A DNA stretch of 48,012 nucleotides from Labilibaculum manganireducens (GTDB taxonomy: Bacteria; Bacteroidota; Bacteroidia; Bacteroidales; Marinifilaceae): the NCBI RefSeq assembly GCF_002843385.1, contig NZ_MVDE01000039.1, positions 1-48,012 on the forward strand, read 5' to 3'. Of this stretch, positions 18,362 to 25,229 are shown one piece after another (within the stretch, counting starts at the first letter, position 1; the number at the start of each line of letters is the position of its first letter). The notes under the pieces are model-generated. The model saw only the letters and a list, made by a program, of their open reading frames with translations. It searched no databases and was not told the DNA's origin. The position numbers and the translations under genes were made by a program.

Positions 18362-19002
18362 ATGGCTTCATAAGTTGTTTTTGCCAACATTTCCCCAAAC
18401 AAAACATGTTTGCCGCAATACTGAACTATAGGACCTGTACCACATGCAATTGCCGTGGAATCAGTTCCTGTTCCCGTTGCCAATAATCCACTAACCGGAC
18501 TCAGAACTTTCAAATCCTGCAGACAAGCTGCTTTTGCTTCCGCCACCATCATTATGCATTCAACCATACCTGCATCAGAAAGATTAGCATTAGTAGTAAC
18601 CAGAATATTAATAGTCCCTATTTTTTGACACTTCTCATTCACGAATTGATAATCAGCCTCGTCTCCTGCCCTGCGGGCATTTGACACTCCGGATGTAACA
18701 AAAACCTCTATCCAAACCCCCTGCTTTTCAACTCGAATTCTTCGAAATGAACTCATTAAGGCCGCAGTCATCATTCCCACACAATTCCCTTCCCAATTTT
18801 GGGAGTCAGCTATTCCTTTAAGCGTAATATCCGGAGATTCAAAATCAGTTCTTTCTCCTTTAAAATTAGCATCAACCTTTGTATTCAAAAAATGGTCAGC
18901 AATTTGGCAACCACCGTTTAAAATTGCAGAACTTACCATCCTAACCGGATTCTTAAACTCAACATGAAGGAATTGATCCGTTAATTCGATTGAAAATTTC
19001 AT
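18334..19002 (-). CDS. cbiZ: Adenosylcobinamide amidohydrolase
   Basis: The 222-residue protein matches the CbiZ family (NARRAGD signature, GNCVGMMTAALMSS, TDSTAIACG near the C-terminus). CbiZ hydrolyses the amide bond that holds the aminopropanol side chain of adenosylcobinamide, or of pseudocobalamin-type corrinoids, giving cobyric acid, which allows salvage or lower-ligand remodelling. It starts 4 bases after the dus stop, and an AAGGAG Shine-Dalgarno overlaps that stop codon, so the two are in one operon with translational coupling. Its 3' end overlaps the convergent P-loop gene by 28 bases. With cobQ beside it, two routes to cobyric acid meet here. The protein is cytoplasmic; full length. 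Confidence 0.9.
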   Translation of the reverse strand: MKFSIELTDQFLHVEFKNPVRMVSSAILNGGCQIADHFLNTKVDANFKGERTDFESPDITLKGIADSQNWEGNCVGMMTAALMSSFRRIRVEKQGVWIEVFVTSGVSNARRAGDEADYQFVNEKCQKIGTINILVTTNANLSDAGMVECIMMVAEAKAACLQDLKVLSPVSGLLATGTGTDSTAIACGTGPIVQYCGKHVLFGEMLAKTTYEAIYKSLSATK

Positions 19003-19006
19003 TCTT

Positions 19007-19951
19007 CTACTCCTTTACATTTTGTTGGAATGCAAACGAAACAGCCTCGTTATATTTTTTCAAGCTTCCCGATTTCTTGATTCCTTTGTAAACTTTTCTC
19101 TCATTCTCAAAATGACTGGAGAAATACTCCCAAAACGGCTTCACTTTTTGCAGGATCTGTGTATCTCCACTTAAAAATGAAGTATAAGTAGAAAAAATTT
19201 CATCGTACATTTTACGCAATGCTTTTTTACGAATATCTGCAGACGGAATTTCTATTCCCTTTATTTTTGCCGGCAACCAATAATCTTTCAGAACTCCTCT
19301 TCCTATCATCACATGATTTAGGTTTGGCAATTGAGCATTCAAGCTCTCAAAGTCATCAAGTGTCTCAACATCACCATTAAAGCCAATTATTTTACTAAAA
19401 CCTTCCTGTATTTGCTGAAAATAATCCCGATCGGCACTTCCCTTATACATTTGCCTGCCAATGCGGGGATGAACAATAATTTCATCAATATTAAAGTTCT
19501 TCATCACATCCAAAACCGAAAGTATCTCCGATTTATCCTCCAAACCCAACCGCATTTTAATCGACAGGTCTATTTTCCCGGAATATCCACGTTCCAGAAT
19601 ATCCTTTATCTTTTCAGGATATGGCAACAAGCCAGATCCCTTCTTTTTCCCGGTAACCATAGGAAAAGGACACCCTAAATTCCAATTCATTTTTTCATAG
19701 CCTAACCCTGAAAAATACGTCTCAAAAAATTGAAACTCTTCAACAGATCCACCTAGAAACTGAGGCACCAATCGATTATTTCTCTCCAAAAAAGGTTCTA
19801 CTTCTCTTTTGTGAGAGGTTCTTATTTCTCCTGAATTTTGAAGAACAAGAAAAGGGGTATAGAATTCATCTACGCCCCCAATGCATTTTTCATATGCTTG
19901 TCGGAACACCCAATCAGTATATCCCTGAAGAGGTGCTAATGAAATTTTCAT
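19007..19951 (-). CDS. tRNA-dihydrouridine synthase
   Basis: The 314-residue FMN enzyme reduces a uridine in tRNA to dihydrouridine with NADPH. The N-terminal TIM barrel begins with the family motif (KISLAPLQGYTDWVFRQAY). The catalytic loop has Cys94 in NWNLGCPFPMVTGKKKGSGLL, followed by KMRLGLED, IIVHPRIGRQMYKG and GFNGDVET, which contribute FMN and substrate contacts. The subfamily (DusA, B or C) is not clear; DusC-like is closest by eye. The ATG at 19951 is chosen because the family N-terminus starts there; an in-frame start at 20020 adds 23 unconserved residues. The ATG overlaps (ATGA) the stop of a 34-codon ORF that follows tetR. Downstream, cbiZ is 4 bases away. The pairing of a tRNA-modification gene with a corrinoid gene is unusual. 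Confidence 0.92.
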   Translation of the reverse strand: MKISLAPLQGYTDWVFRQAYEKCIGGVDEFYTPFLVLQNSGEIRTSHKREVEPFLERNNRLVPQFLGGSVEEFQFFETYFSGLGYEKMNWNLGCPFPMVTGKKKGSGLLPYPEKIKDILERGYSGKIDLSIKMRLGLEDKSEILSVLDVMKNFNIDEIIVHPRIGRQMYKGSADRDYFQQIQEGFSKIIGFNGDVETLDDFESLNAQLPNLNHVMIGRGVLKDYWLPAKIKGIEIPSADIRKKALRKMYDEIFSTYTSFLSGDTQILQKVKPFWEYFSSHFENERKVYKGIKKSGSLKKYNEAVSFAFQQNVKE

Positions 19952-20052
19952 GTGATTATAATTTCTTGTTTGTCGCTCCCAAATGCTTTTGGAAGACAAT
20001 CGCCTGAATAAATAGGCCAAAATACAGGAGAACCTATTCCTGCAAATATCAT
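19948..20052 (-). CDS. Possible 34-residue coupled small protein between tetR and dus
   Basis: An ATG one base after the tetR stop (TAAAATG) opens a 34-codon frame whose TGA overlaps the dus ATG (ATGA). The predicted peptide begins MIFAGIGSPVFWPIYSGD and ends KQEIIIT. It has no family I recognise. The exact fit between both neighbours suggests translation running from tetR into dus, either to make a small protein or simply to couple dus translation. Chance is not excluded. Confidence 0.3.
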   Translation of the reverse strand: MIFAGIGSPVFWPIYSGDCLPKAFGSDKQEIIIT

Positions 20053-20053
20053 T

Positions 20054-20680
20054 TTACCGTCCAAAACTTAAAACACCCAGTAATTGTTTTCGCTGACGAT
20101 AATAATTAATTCCATCCTCGGTACCAATGCTTTTTACAAATTGATCAATCATTGTATCGTAGATTGTACCAAATTTAAACCTCTCCGGAGGATATAGTTC
20201 AGGATTATGCATGTCCTCAAGTCTTGCCAGATACATCCGCCCAACAATCTCGCTGCTAAGATCATCGCGATACATGCCTTGCGCTATTCCTTTCTCAACA
20301 TTTATTTTAATTTTATCAAAAATGAATTCCATCCGCTCATCCATATGCTTTTTATACACTTCCGGGAAATGACTCTCAAATTCCATTGTAACGGATGGTG
20401 TTAAATTTTCGAAACGATCATTCATCTCCTGACTTACGATAAATAATATATCAATCGCATTCTGACCTTCAAAATTGTATTGAGTAAAAATGGACTCAAA
20501 CGATTTTCGTTCGTATTCAAGAATTTTTTCAACCAACTCCTCTACCGAATCAACAAATTTGGAGACATCAGATGGCGACACCCCAAAGTCTTTAACTTTA
20601 TCAAAAGAAAAACCACTTAAACCATTTTTGAATAAATAAGCCCTTACCTTCTCTATAATATGAATAAAATCCTTGTCCAT
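20054..20680 (-). CDS. TetR/AcrR-like transcriptional regulator
   Basis: This 208-residue protein has the TetR size and all-helical layout: an N-terminal DNA-binding segment at about residues 5-50 (IIEKVRAYLFKNGLSGFSFDKVKDFGVSPSDVSKFVDSVEELV), then a long helical ligand-binding domain. The helix-turn-helix is a weak match: the usual (T/S)xxxIAxxAGVSxGxxYxHF core is replaced by FDKVKDFGVSPSDVSKFVDS, so it is a divergent member, common in Bacteroidota. It heads the dus-cbiZ operon and may regulate it. A 17-base palindrome lies 30 bases before its ATG. The ligand is unknown. Confidence 0.78.
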   Translation of the reverse strand: MDKDFIHIIEKVRAYLFKNGLSGFSFDKVKDFGVSPSDVSKFVDSVEELVEKILEYERKSFESIFTQYNFEGQNAIDILFIVSQEMNDRFENLTPSVTMEFESHFPEVYKKHMDERMEFIFDKIKINVEKGIAQGMYRDDLSSEIVGRMYLARLEDMHNPELYPPERFKFGTIYDTMIDQFVKSIGTEDGINYYRQRKQLLGVLSFGR

Positions 20681-20709
20681 AAACTATTACTGCTAAATAA
20701 TTAAACTAA

Positions 20710-20726
20710 ATCAAAATCTTTTTGAT
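20710..20726. promoter_or_regulatory. Palindrome upstream of tetR, candidate autoregulatory operator
   Basis: ATCAAAA-TCT-TTTTGAT is a perfect 7-base inverted repeat with a 3-base centre, 30 bases upstream of the tetR start. Position and size fit an operator for the adjacent TetR-like protein. In AT-rich DNA such palindromes also arise by chance. Confidence 0.3.
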
Positions 20727-20836
20727 CCCCTTAAGATAGGCATAAAATTAGGCATTTTTCAATTGTGAAAGTAAAACAAATGAATATTTTAGTGATTTAA
20801 ATATCTACAACTAAAAAAGACTAAATGGAGGAATTA

Positions 20837-20887
20837 ATGATATACCTATTGATGAATTTAATCCATCTAATATATCAGACTTTCTGA
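20837..20887 (+). CDS. Possible 16-residue hydrophobic peptide with terminator-like end
   Basis: A consensus Shine-Dalgarno GGAGG (20827-20831) lies 5 bases before an ATG that opens MIYLLMNLIHLIYQTF. The stop codon sits inside a 6-bp hairpin (ATCAGA-CTT-TCTGAT, 20874-20888) followed by TTATTTTTT, a terminator-like arrangement. Upstream, TTG (20763) and TATTTTAG (20785-20792) are 19 bases apart, one base off the Bacteroidota promoter consensus. Strong SD sites are rare in this phylum, which makes the combination notable, but the frame is too short to support by coding signal. Confidence 0.25.
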   Translation: MIYLLMNLIHLIYQTF

Positions 20888-21065
20888 TTTATTTTTTATA
20901 CTAATCAGACCGGAAATGAATCACAATAATGCAAATGCAAAAAAAAATAGAGTTTCTCTCCCCAAAAAAGAAATAACTATTCATCAATAAATGGCGATTC
21001 ATTTATCAAAATCATTGGTTCATAAAAAAGGATGCATTTTAACAATAAAAATTAACATCATACAT

Positions 21066-21172
21066 TATCTTTGTTGATGAAGAAAGTCTGTTAAACACTT
21101 AGGTGATTGATTGTACTAATTCATAAGTAAATTTAAGTAGTAGTTTAGGGCGGCTAGTCACCGCCCTTTTTC
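21066..21172 (+). ncRNA. Candidate small RNA with strong terminator
   Basis: An exact -7 box TATCTTTG (21066-21073) would start a transcript near 21080. It would end at a canonical terminator: stem AGGGCGG / CCGCCCT (21147-21167, 7-base loop) followed by TTTTTCTTTT. The transcript would be about 90-95 bases. No gene precedes the terminator on plus, so it has no other evident purpose. A five-codon frame (MKKVC) is the only ORF. No TTTG is found at the right distance upstream, which weakens the promoter call. The remaining sequence of the 20.68-21.29 kb spacer shows only the small ORF above and the tlpA-like gene's terminator. Confidence 0.45.
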
Positions 21173-21242
21173 TTTTCAGATATGCATTTCATTTAAGCAA
21201 AAAGAAAATCCATTTTGCTCCATGTATGAAAGGAGAAATGCT

Positions 21243-21276
21243 AAAAAAATGCAACTAATTTCATCTGTTGCATTTT
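21243..21276 (-). terminator. Terminator of the TlpA-like thioredoxin gene
   Basis: A perfect 10-bp stem (AAAATGCAAC / GTTGCATTTT, 11-base loop) lies 14 bases after the stop and runs into seven T on minus. Confidence 0.85.
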
Positions 21277-21290
21277 CTATAAACAACAAA

Positions 21291-21815
21291 TTATTTTTTC
21301 AATTCATTTTCAATCACCATTTTCATCCCATCAAACTCTTCACGATTAAACAATCTGGTGAGATAAATAATTTTGCCTTCCTTATTAACAATTACATTAC
21401 GAGTCACACCACTTTCCTTGTGTGCATACTTAGTAAATATTCCTGCCCCCTCATCCAATGCAACCGGATAAGTTATTCCTGTTGCAGCAATTAATTTCTC
21501 AGCCTTTTCTTGTGGCTCGTCCAAATCCAAAGCATATAAGGCAAAAACCTTCTCTTTATGCTTCTGCCAAATCTCCTTCTCGATAAACGGCATTTCTTTG
21601 CGACAAACTCCACACCAACTAGCCGTAAACTGTAGCATCACAACTTTTCCTTTTAAGTCAGACAACTTCAATTTACTTCCATCGGTCAAATTCATTTCGA
21701 AATCAGGTGCCACATCTCCTACTTTCACTATATACCCTCTGGAATCCTGAGCTTGCGCCATTCCTGAAAAAACCAATCCCATAATAAAACCAATTGTTAT
21801 AATTACCTTATTCAT
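21291..21815 (-). CDS. TlpA-like periplasmic thioredoxin-family protein
   Basis: The 174-residue protein starts with a signal peptide (MNKVIITIGFIMGLVFSGMAQAQ) and then a thioredoxin fold of the TlpA/ResA/AhpC-TSA type: VGDVAPDFEMNLTDGSKLKLSDL, active-site WCGVC with Cys68 and Cys71, and the cis-proline region with TRNVIVNKEGKIIYLTR (Val before Asn replaces the usual Pro-containing turn as far as I can see). It should act in the periplasm as a disulfide reductant, for example in cytochrome c maturation or envelope redox repair; the partner is unknown. The ATG at 21815 is chosen because it begins the signal peptide directly. The sigma-54-type regulator gene lies 75 bases upstream on the same strand. 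Confidence 0.88.
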   Translation of the reverse strand: MNKVIITIGFIMGLVFSGMAQAQDSRGYIVKVGDVAPDFEMNLTDGSKLKLSDLKGKVVMLQFTASWCGVCRKEMPFIEKEIWQKHKEKVFALYALDLDEPQEKAEKLIAATGITYPVALDEGAGIFTKYAHKESGVTRNVIVNKEGKIIYLTRLFNREEFDGMKMVIENELKK

Positions 21816-21890
21816 TTCTACTCTCAGATTAAAAAAAAATATATTACTAAACAAATAAAGATTAAATTTAGATAAACTTTGCCATCTACT

Positions 21891-23201
21891 TCATAATTTA
21901 TAGATCTTAATTTTTCTGTAAAGGGTTTTTCTATCCATATTTAACAAGCGTGCAGCCTTACTTTTATTATAATCCGAAATATTTAAAACTCTTTTAATCC
22001 TCTCACCTTCAGATTCAAATAAAGGATTTAGATATTCCTGAGTATTTTCATAAAAAGAAGACGGCAGTTCATTTAAAGTAATTAACTCACTTTTTGTAAG
22101 CAGTGTTGCACGCTGAACGGTATTTTTCATTTCTCTTAAGTTACCTGGCCAAGCATAATTAGTAAAAACATATTCTACACTTTTATCAAAACCAACTACC
22201 GATTTCCCCAGACTGTTATTGGCCATATTCAGAAAAAATTCTGCAAAATGCATAATATCGGACTTTCTTTCTCTTAAAGGAGGAACATTAATCTGAAACT
22301 CATTTAAGCGATGATATAAATCCTCCCGAAAAGCACCAATCTGCTTCGACTCATTTAAATCCTCATTTGTTGCAGCAAGAATCCTAACATCAACCGATAC
22401 CTCTCTATTACTGCCTACATGCTTTACTTTTCTTTCTTGTAAAGCACGCAATAATTGAACTTGCGTAGAATGATTAAGGTTTCCTACCTCATCCAAAAAC
22501 AGAACACCTCCATCCGCAGCCTCAAAGTGTCCGATTTTATCTGTAACAGCTCCTGTAAATGCCCCTTTTTCATGTCCGAAAAATTCACTCAAAGCCAAAG
22601 TTTTTGATATGGATCCACAATCTACGGCAACAAATGGTTTTTGAGACCTATCACTTTTTTCATGAATCATTTTCGCGACAATTTCCTTTCCGGTACCACT
22701 CTCACCTACAATTAATACTGACATTAGTGTTGGTGCAATTAAATCAATATGTTTTAGTAATTGCTTCGATAATTTTCCTTTGCCCTGATAATAATCCTGA
22801 ATACCTGATGGTACTTGCGATTTCGATTTTACAATAGGGTTTTGATGTGCAAGAGCCTTATTAACAATATCCAAAATTTCATCGGGTACAAATGGTTTCG
22901 AAATAAAATCATATGCTCCCAATTTAATCGATTTTATTGCAGATGAGATATCTGCATAACTTGTCATCATAACCACTACAGTCTTTGGAGTTATTTTCTT
23001 CACAAAACTTATGATTTCCATACCACACCCCTCCGGCATTCTCAAATCAGTAAGTACGATATCATAAAATTTCGACTGAATCTTTTTTTTTGCCTCAAAC
23101 GATGAAAAACTAGTAGCAACAAAAAACTCTTTTCTCTCAAAAAATTTTTTCAGCATCAAACAAAGTGTTGCATCATCATCCACAATAAGAATACTATTCA
23201 T
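21891..23201 (-). CDS. NtrC-family sigma-54-dependent response regulator
   Basis: The 436-residue protein has three parts. The receiver domain at 1-115 has acidic pocket D8-D10, phosphoacceptor Asp52 (DIVLTDLRMPEG) and Lys102. The AAA+ domain at about 140-370 has Walker A GESGTGKE (166-173), the sigma-54 contact loop GAFTGA (213-218) and Walker B LFLDEVG. The C-terminal Fis-type helix-turn-helix is at about 400-436 (NKSKAARLLNMDRKTLYRKI). It should activate sigma-54 promoters when phosphorylated. No histidine kinase lies beside it, so it is an orphan regulator. It is followed by the TlpA-like gene on the same strand, which may be co-transcribed. No clear sigma-54 -24/-12 element was found in the flanking spacers. 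Confidence 0.95.
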   Translation of the reverse strand: MNSILIVDDDATLCLMLKKFFERKEFFVATSFSSFEAKKKIQSKFYDIVLTDLRMPEGCGMEIISFVKKITPKTVVVMMTSYADISSAIKSIKLGAYDFISKPFVPDEILDIVNKALAHQNPIVKSKSQVPSGIQDYYQGKGKLSKQLLKHIDLIAPTLMSVLIVGESGTGKEIVAKMIHEKSDRSQKPFVAVDCGSISKTLALSEFFGHEKGAFTGAVTDKIGHFEAADGGVLFLDEVGNLNHSTQVQLLRALQERKVKHVGSNREVSVDVRILAATNEDLNESKQIGAFREDLYHRLNEFQINVPPLRERKSDIMHFAEFFLNMANNSLGKSVVGFDKSVEYVFTNYAWPGNLREMKNTVQRATLLTKSELITLNELPSSFYENTQEYLNPLFESEGERIKRVLNISDYNKSKAARLLNMDRKTLYRKIKIYKL

Positions 23202-23379
23202 ATCATTATAATTGTATATTTTGCCATATAGCCTGTCCCGAAATTGTTTAGGGAGAACTTACCATACTGAAATAATTTCCCTGCGTGTCAAAATATCCTT
23301 GCCATAGACATTTCACAATACTGATCAATTTTGTTTTGTGAAATTAAACTCCTCTGATATTTAAAAGACAACAAGATAA

Positions 23380-23416
23380 CCTCTATCGAAATATTGAAAT
23401 ACAACTTCGATAGAGG
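23380..23416 (-). terminator. Hairpin terminator after the PepSY-like gene
   Basis: A perfect 11-bp stem (CCTCTATCGAA / TTCGATAGAGG, 15-base loop) lies about 47 bases after the stop and is followed on minus by a T-rich stretch (TTATCTTGTTGTCTTTT). Confidence 0.65.
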
Positions 23417-23462
23417 TCTAAGCATTAAAAATTTGGATAAATTGCTTAAATGGATCTATTCC

Positions 23463-23780
23463 TTAAACCGCCAAATCTTCCTGTTTTACGAATTCTCCTT
23501 TCGTATTGAAATAAACAGCAATATTTCCCTCTGGTTTCGACAAGATAATCTTGTACGATCCATCATTTCCGATAAATGATTTAAGAATTGCATACTCCGA
23601 ATATGATTCCGTAAGTGCTGTCTGAACCATTTTAGGAAGTTCTTCGGCTTTTAATTCCTCATATTTCACATCTTCCTGCACAAAACTTGTCCCTGAAACT
23701 AAATTTCCAGCCGAAACTGATGTTGGAATACTTAAACTACACATTAATGCTACTGCTGATACAATCAAAACTCTTTTCAT
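23463..23780 (-). CDS. Small exported PepSY-like protein
   Basis: This 105-residue protein has a signal peptide (MKRVLIVSAVALMCSLSIPTSVSA) and one small domain with the pattern LKAEELPKMVQTALTESYSEYAI...GSYKIILSKPEGNIAVYFNTKGEFVKQEDL. That resembles the PepSY-like/DUF2874 exported proteins of Bacteroidota, which are often near two-component systems or envelope stress genes. The usual form carries tandem domains; only one is present here. Function in this family is not established. Single gene with its own terminator, 261 bases upstream of the NtrC-type gene. Confidence 0.75.
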   Translation of the reverse strand: MKRVLIVSAVALMCSLSIPTSVSAGNLVSGTSFVQEDVKYEELKAEELPKMVQTALTESYSEYAILKSFIGNDGSYKIILSKPEGNIAVYFNTKGEFVKQEDLAV

Positions 23781-24097
23781 AACTAATCAATTTTTAATTA
23801 AATATTAAAATATAATAACATGATCTATTATGAAATTTCTATGCCATAAATGCCGTACAGCGACAAGAGACACCGCAAAACACTCTATTTGTGAAAATTA
23901 CAAACCTTAAATAAATACAAGCATTAATAAACCCCTCATCATAAAATTGTAGACTACACAGTTATGTGGGGATAAATTCCACTTTTTATTTACTATAAAA
24001 TAAATTTACAGCACGTAAATATTTATTCTTTTGATACAAATAAAGGGAATTATAAAAAATTGGAGCAAAGGGTGTATTGTAAAGAGTATCCATTCGA
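23781..24097. other. Intergenic region without recognised gene
   Basis: These 317 AT-rich bases hold the promoter region of the PepSY-like gene and the 3' flank of a membrane protein gene. No ORF, hairpin terminator, RNA gene or exact promoter box was recognised. Confidence 0.6.
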
Positions 24098-24613
24098 TTA
24101 CTTATTTCTTTTAATAATCAAGTTTAGAAAATAATCTTTAGCCTGCAGTTTTTTCTCTTTCAAGTAAAGAACTACAGCTTTCGATAATAATTTATCATTA
24201 ATCAGAAATTTTTTCAGAAGATAAGCAGAACCAGCATACGGCAAGGCCGAAATAAATATATCATTGTGCTTTACTCTGTCTTTTAAATTGCTTGCAATGT
24301 AAATTAACTTGACTAAAAAATTAACGAGTAGAAATACAACCGGCGGAGTAAGAACTTTATAATCGACAACTCCATGAAAAATGGCATAAGCAATAATTCC
24401 AGGAAAAAGCACTGCATCAATTATTCCTGCAATAAAACTCCAAACAACTAAAACAGAACTAACGTATAGCACTCCAGACAAATTATCATTCACGATAATC
24501 TTTACCAGATATTCTTTTTCGTAAACAGTAAAATATTCCTGACGCTCCACATACGTACAAAAACTACTACGGGAACAAGCACATTTCTCCTGATATGAAA
24601 GCTTTTCCATCAT
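24098..24613 (-). CDS. Membrane protein of unknown function, paired with DoxX
   Basis: The 171-residue protein was not recognised. Near the N-terminus it has CACSRSSFC, three cysteines in a short polar segment. It then has two or three hydrophobic helices (VLYVSSVLVVWSFIAGIIDA; VVFLLVNFLVKLIYIASNL) and a basic C-terminal part rich in Lys and Leu (SKAVVLYLKEKKLQAKDYF). It starts 4 bases after the DoxX gene, so the two form an operon. The cysteine cluster could be a metal or redox site, but there is no family support. A second ATG directly follows the first. Confidence 0.6.
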   Translation of the reverse strand: MMEKLSYQEKCACSRSSFCTYVERQEYFTVYEKEYLVKIIVNDNLSGVLYVSSVLVVWSFIAGIIDAVLFPGIIAYAIFHGVVDYKVLTPPVVFLLVNFLVKLIYIASNLKDRVKHNDIFISALPYAGSAYLLKKFLINDKLLSKAVVLYLKEKKLQAKDYFLNLIIKRNK

Positions 24614-24617
24614 TAAT

Positions 24618-25040
24618 CTAATCTCCTTTGGAGAAATAACCCTTATACATCTCCGGCAAATTAGCCCTATACATTAATATGCAGCTAAAGAGTAATTCAA
24701 CAACTGCCATTGCAAATAACTGACCTCCATCAGAACTACCATCATATTCAACAACAATACCTACCGAGGTAAATAAATGAATTCCAATTGCCCCAATCAT
24801 CAATCCTGAGGTTATTACAGCTGCTGCTTTCCATAAATTAGGTAGAAAAAACAAAATGCCTGTGATCAATTCAATTGCTCCAATACCAAACCGTCCCCAT
24901 GGTTCCATCCCAATTGCAGAAAAGATATGAACGGCCTCAGGATGGCCTGTGAATTTAAAATGTAATGTTTGAATCAATATAATAGCCGTTACTATTCTTA
25001 GCAACATTTCAACAGTTCGATATTTTCGTTTCGACTTCAT
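24618..25040 (-). CDS. DoxX-like membrane protein
   Basis: The 140-residue protein has four hydrophobic helices in DoxX-like layout: RIVTAIILIQTLHFKFTGHPEAVHIF, then IGAIELITGILFFLPN, AAVITSGLMIGAIGIHL and FAMAVVELLFSCILMYRANL. The pattern (helix, conserved KFTGHP turn, ExxxGxxL helix) is that of the DoxX/DUF417-like superfamily, which has varied roles in respiration and redox processes and often no known one. An exact -7 box TATTTTTG lies at 25076-25069 on minus, with no good -33 partner. It is co-transcribed with the downstream membrane protein gene. Confidence 0.8.
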   Translation of the reverse strand: MKSKRKYRTVEMLLRIVTAIILIQTLHFKFTGHPEAVHIFSAIGMEPWGRFGIGAIELITGILFFLPNLWKAAAVITSGLMIGAIGIHLFTSVGIVVEYDGSSDGGQLFAMAVVELLFSCILMYRANLPEMYKGYFSKGD

Positions 25041-25229
25041 AATAATTTTTCTTTTTTTTTAAATCTACAAAAATAGCAGGACGTATTCTAAATTTCTTAT
25101 TAAAATGCAAGATAGCTTGGATCCCAATCATAAATTGTAAGCTGAATCACATTAAAAAGACAGGAACAATGTAAGTCTGCATTACAATTATTTAAACTTT
25201 GTTTCCTACTTTTAAGCAAAACATACAAC

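Noticed and set aside
23202-23462. Sigma-54 promoter near the NtrC-type gene (TGGCA at about 23295)
   Set aside because: The spacing to a GC-containing -12 element is wrong; no TTGC follows at the required distance.
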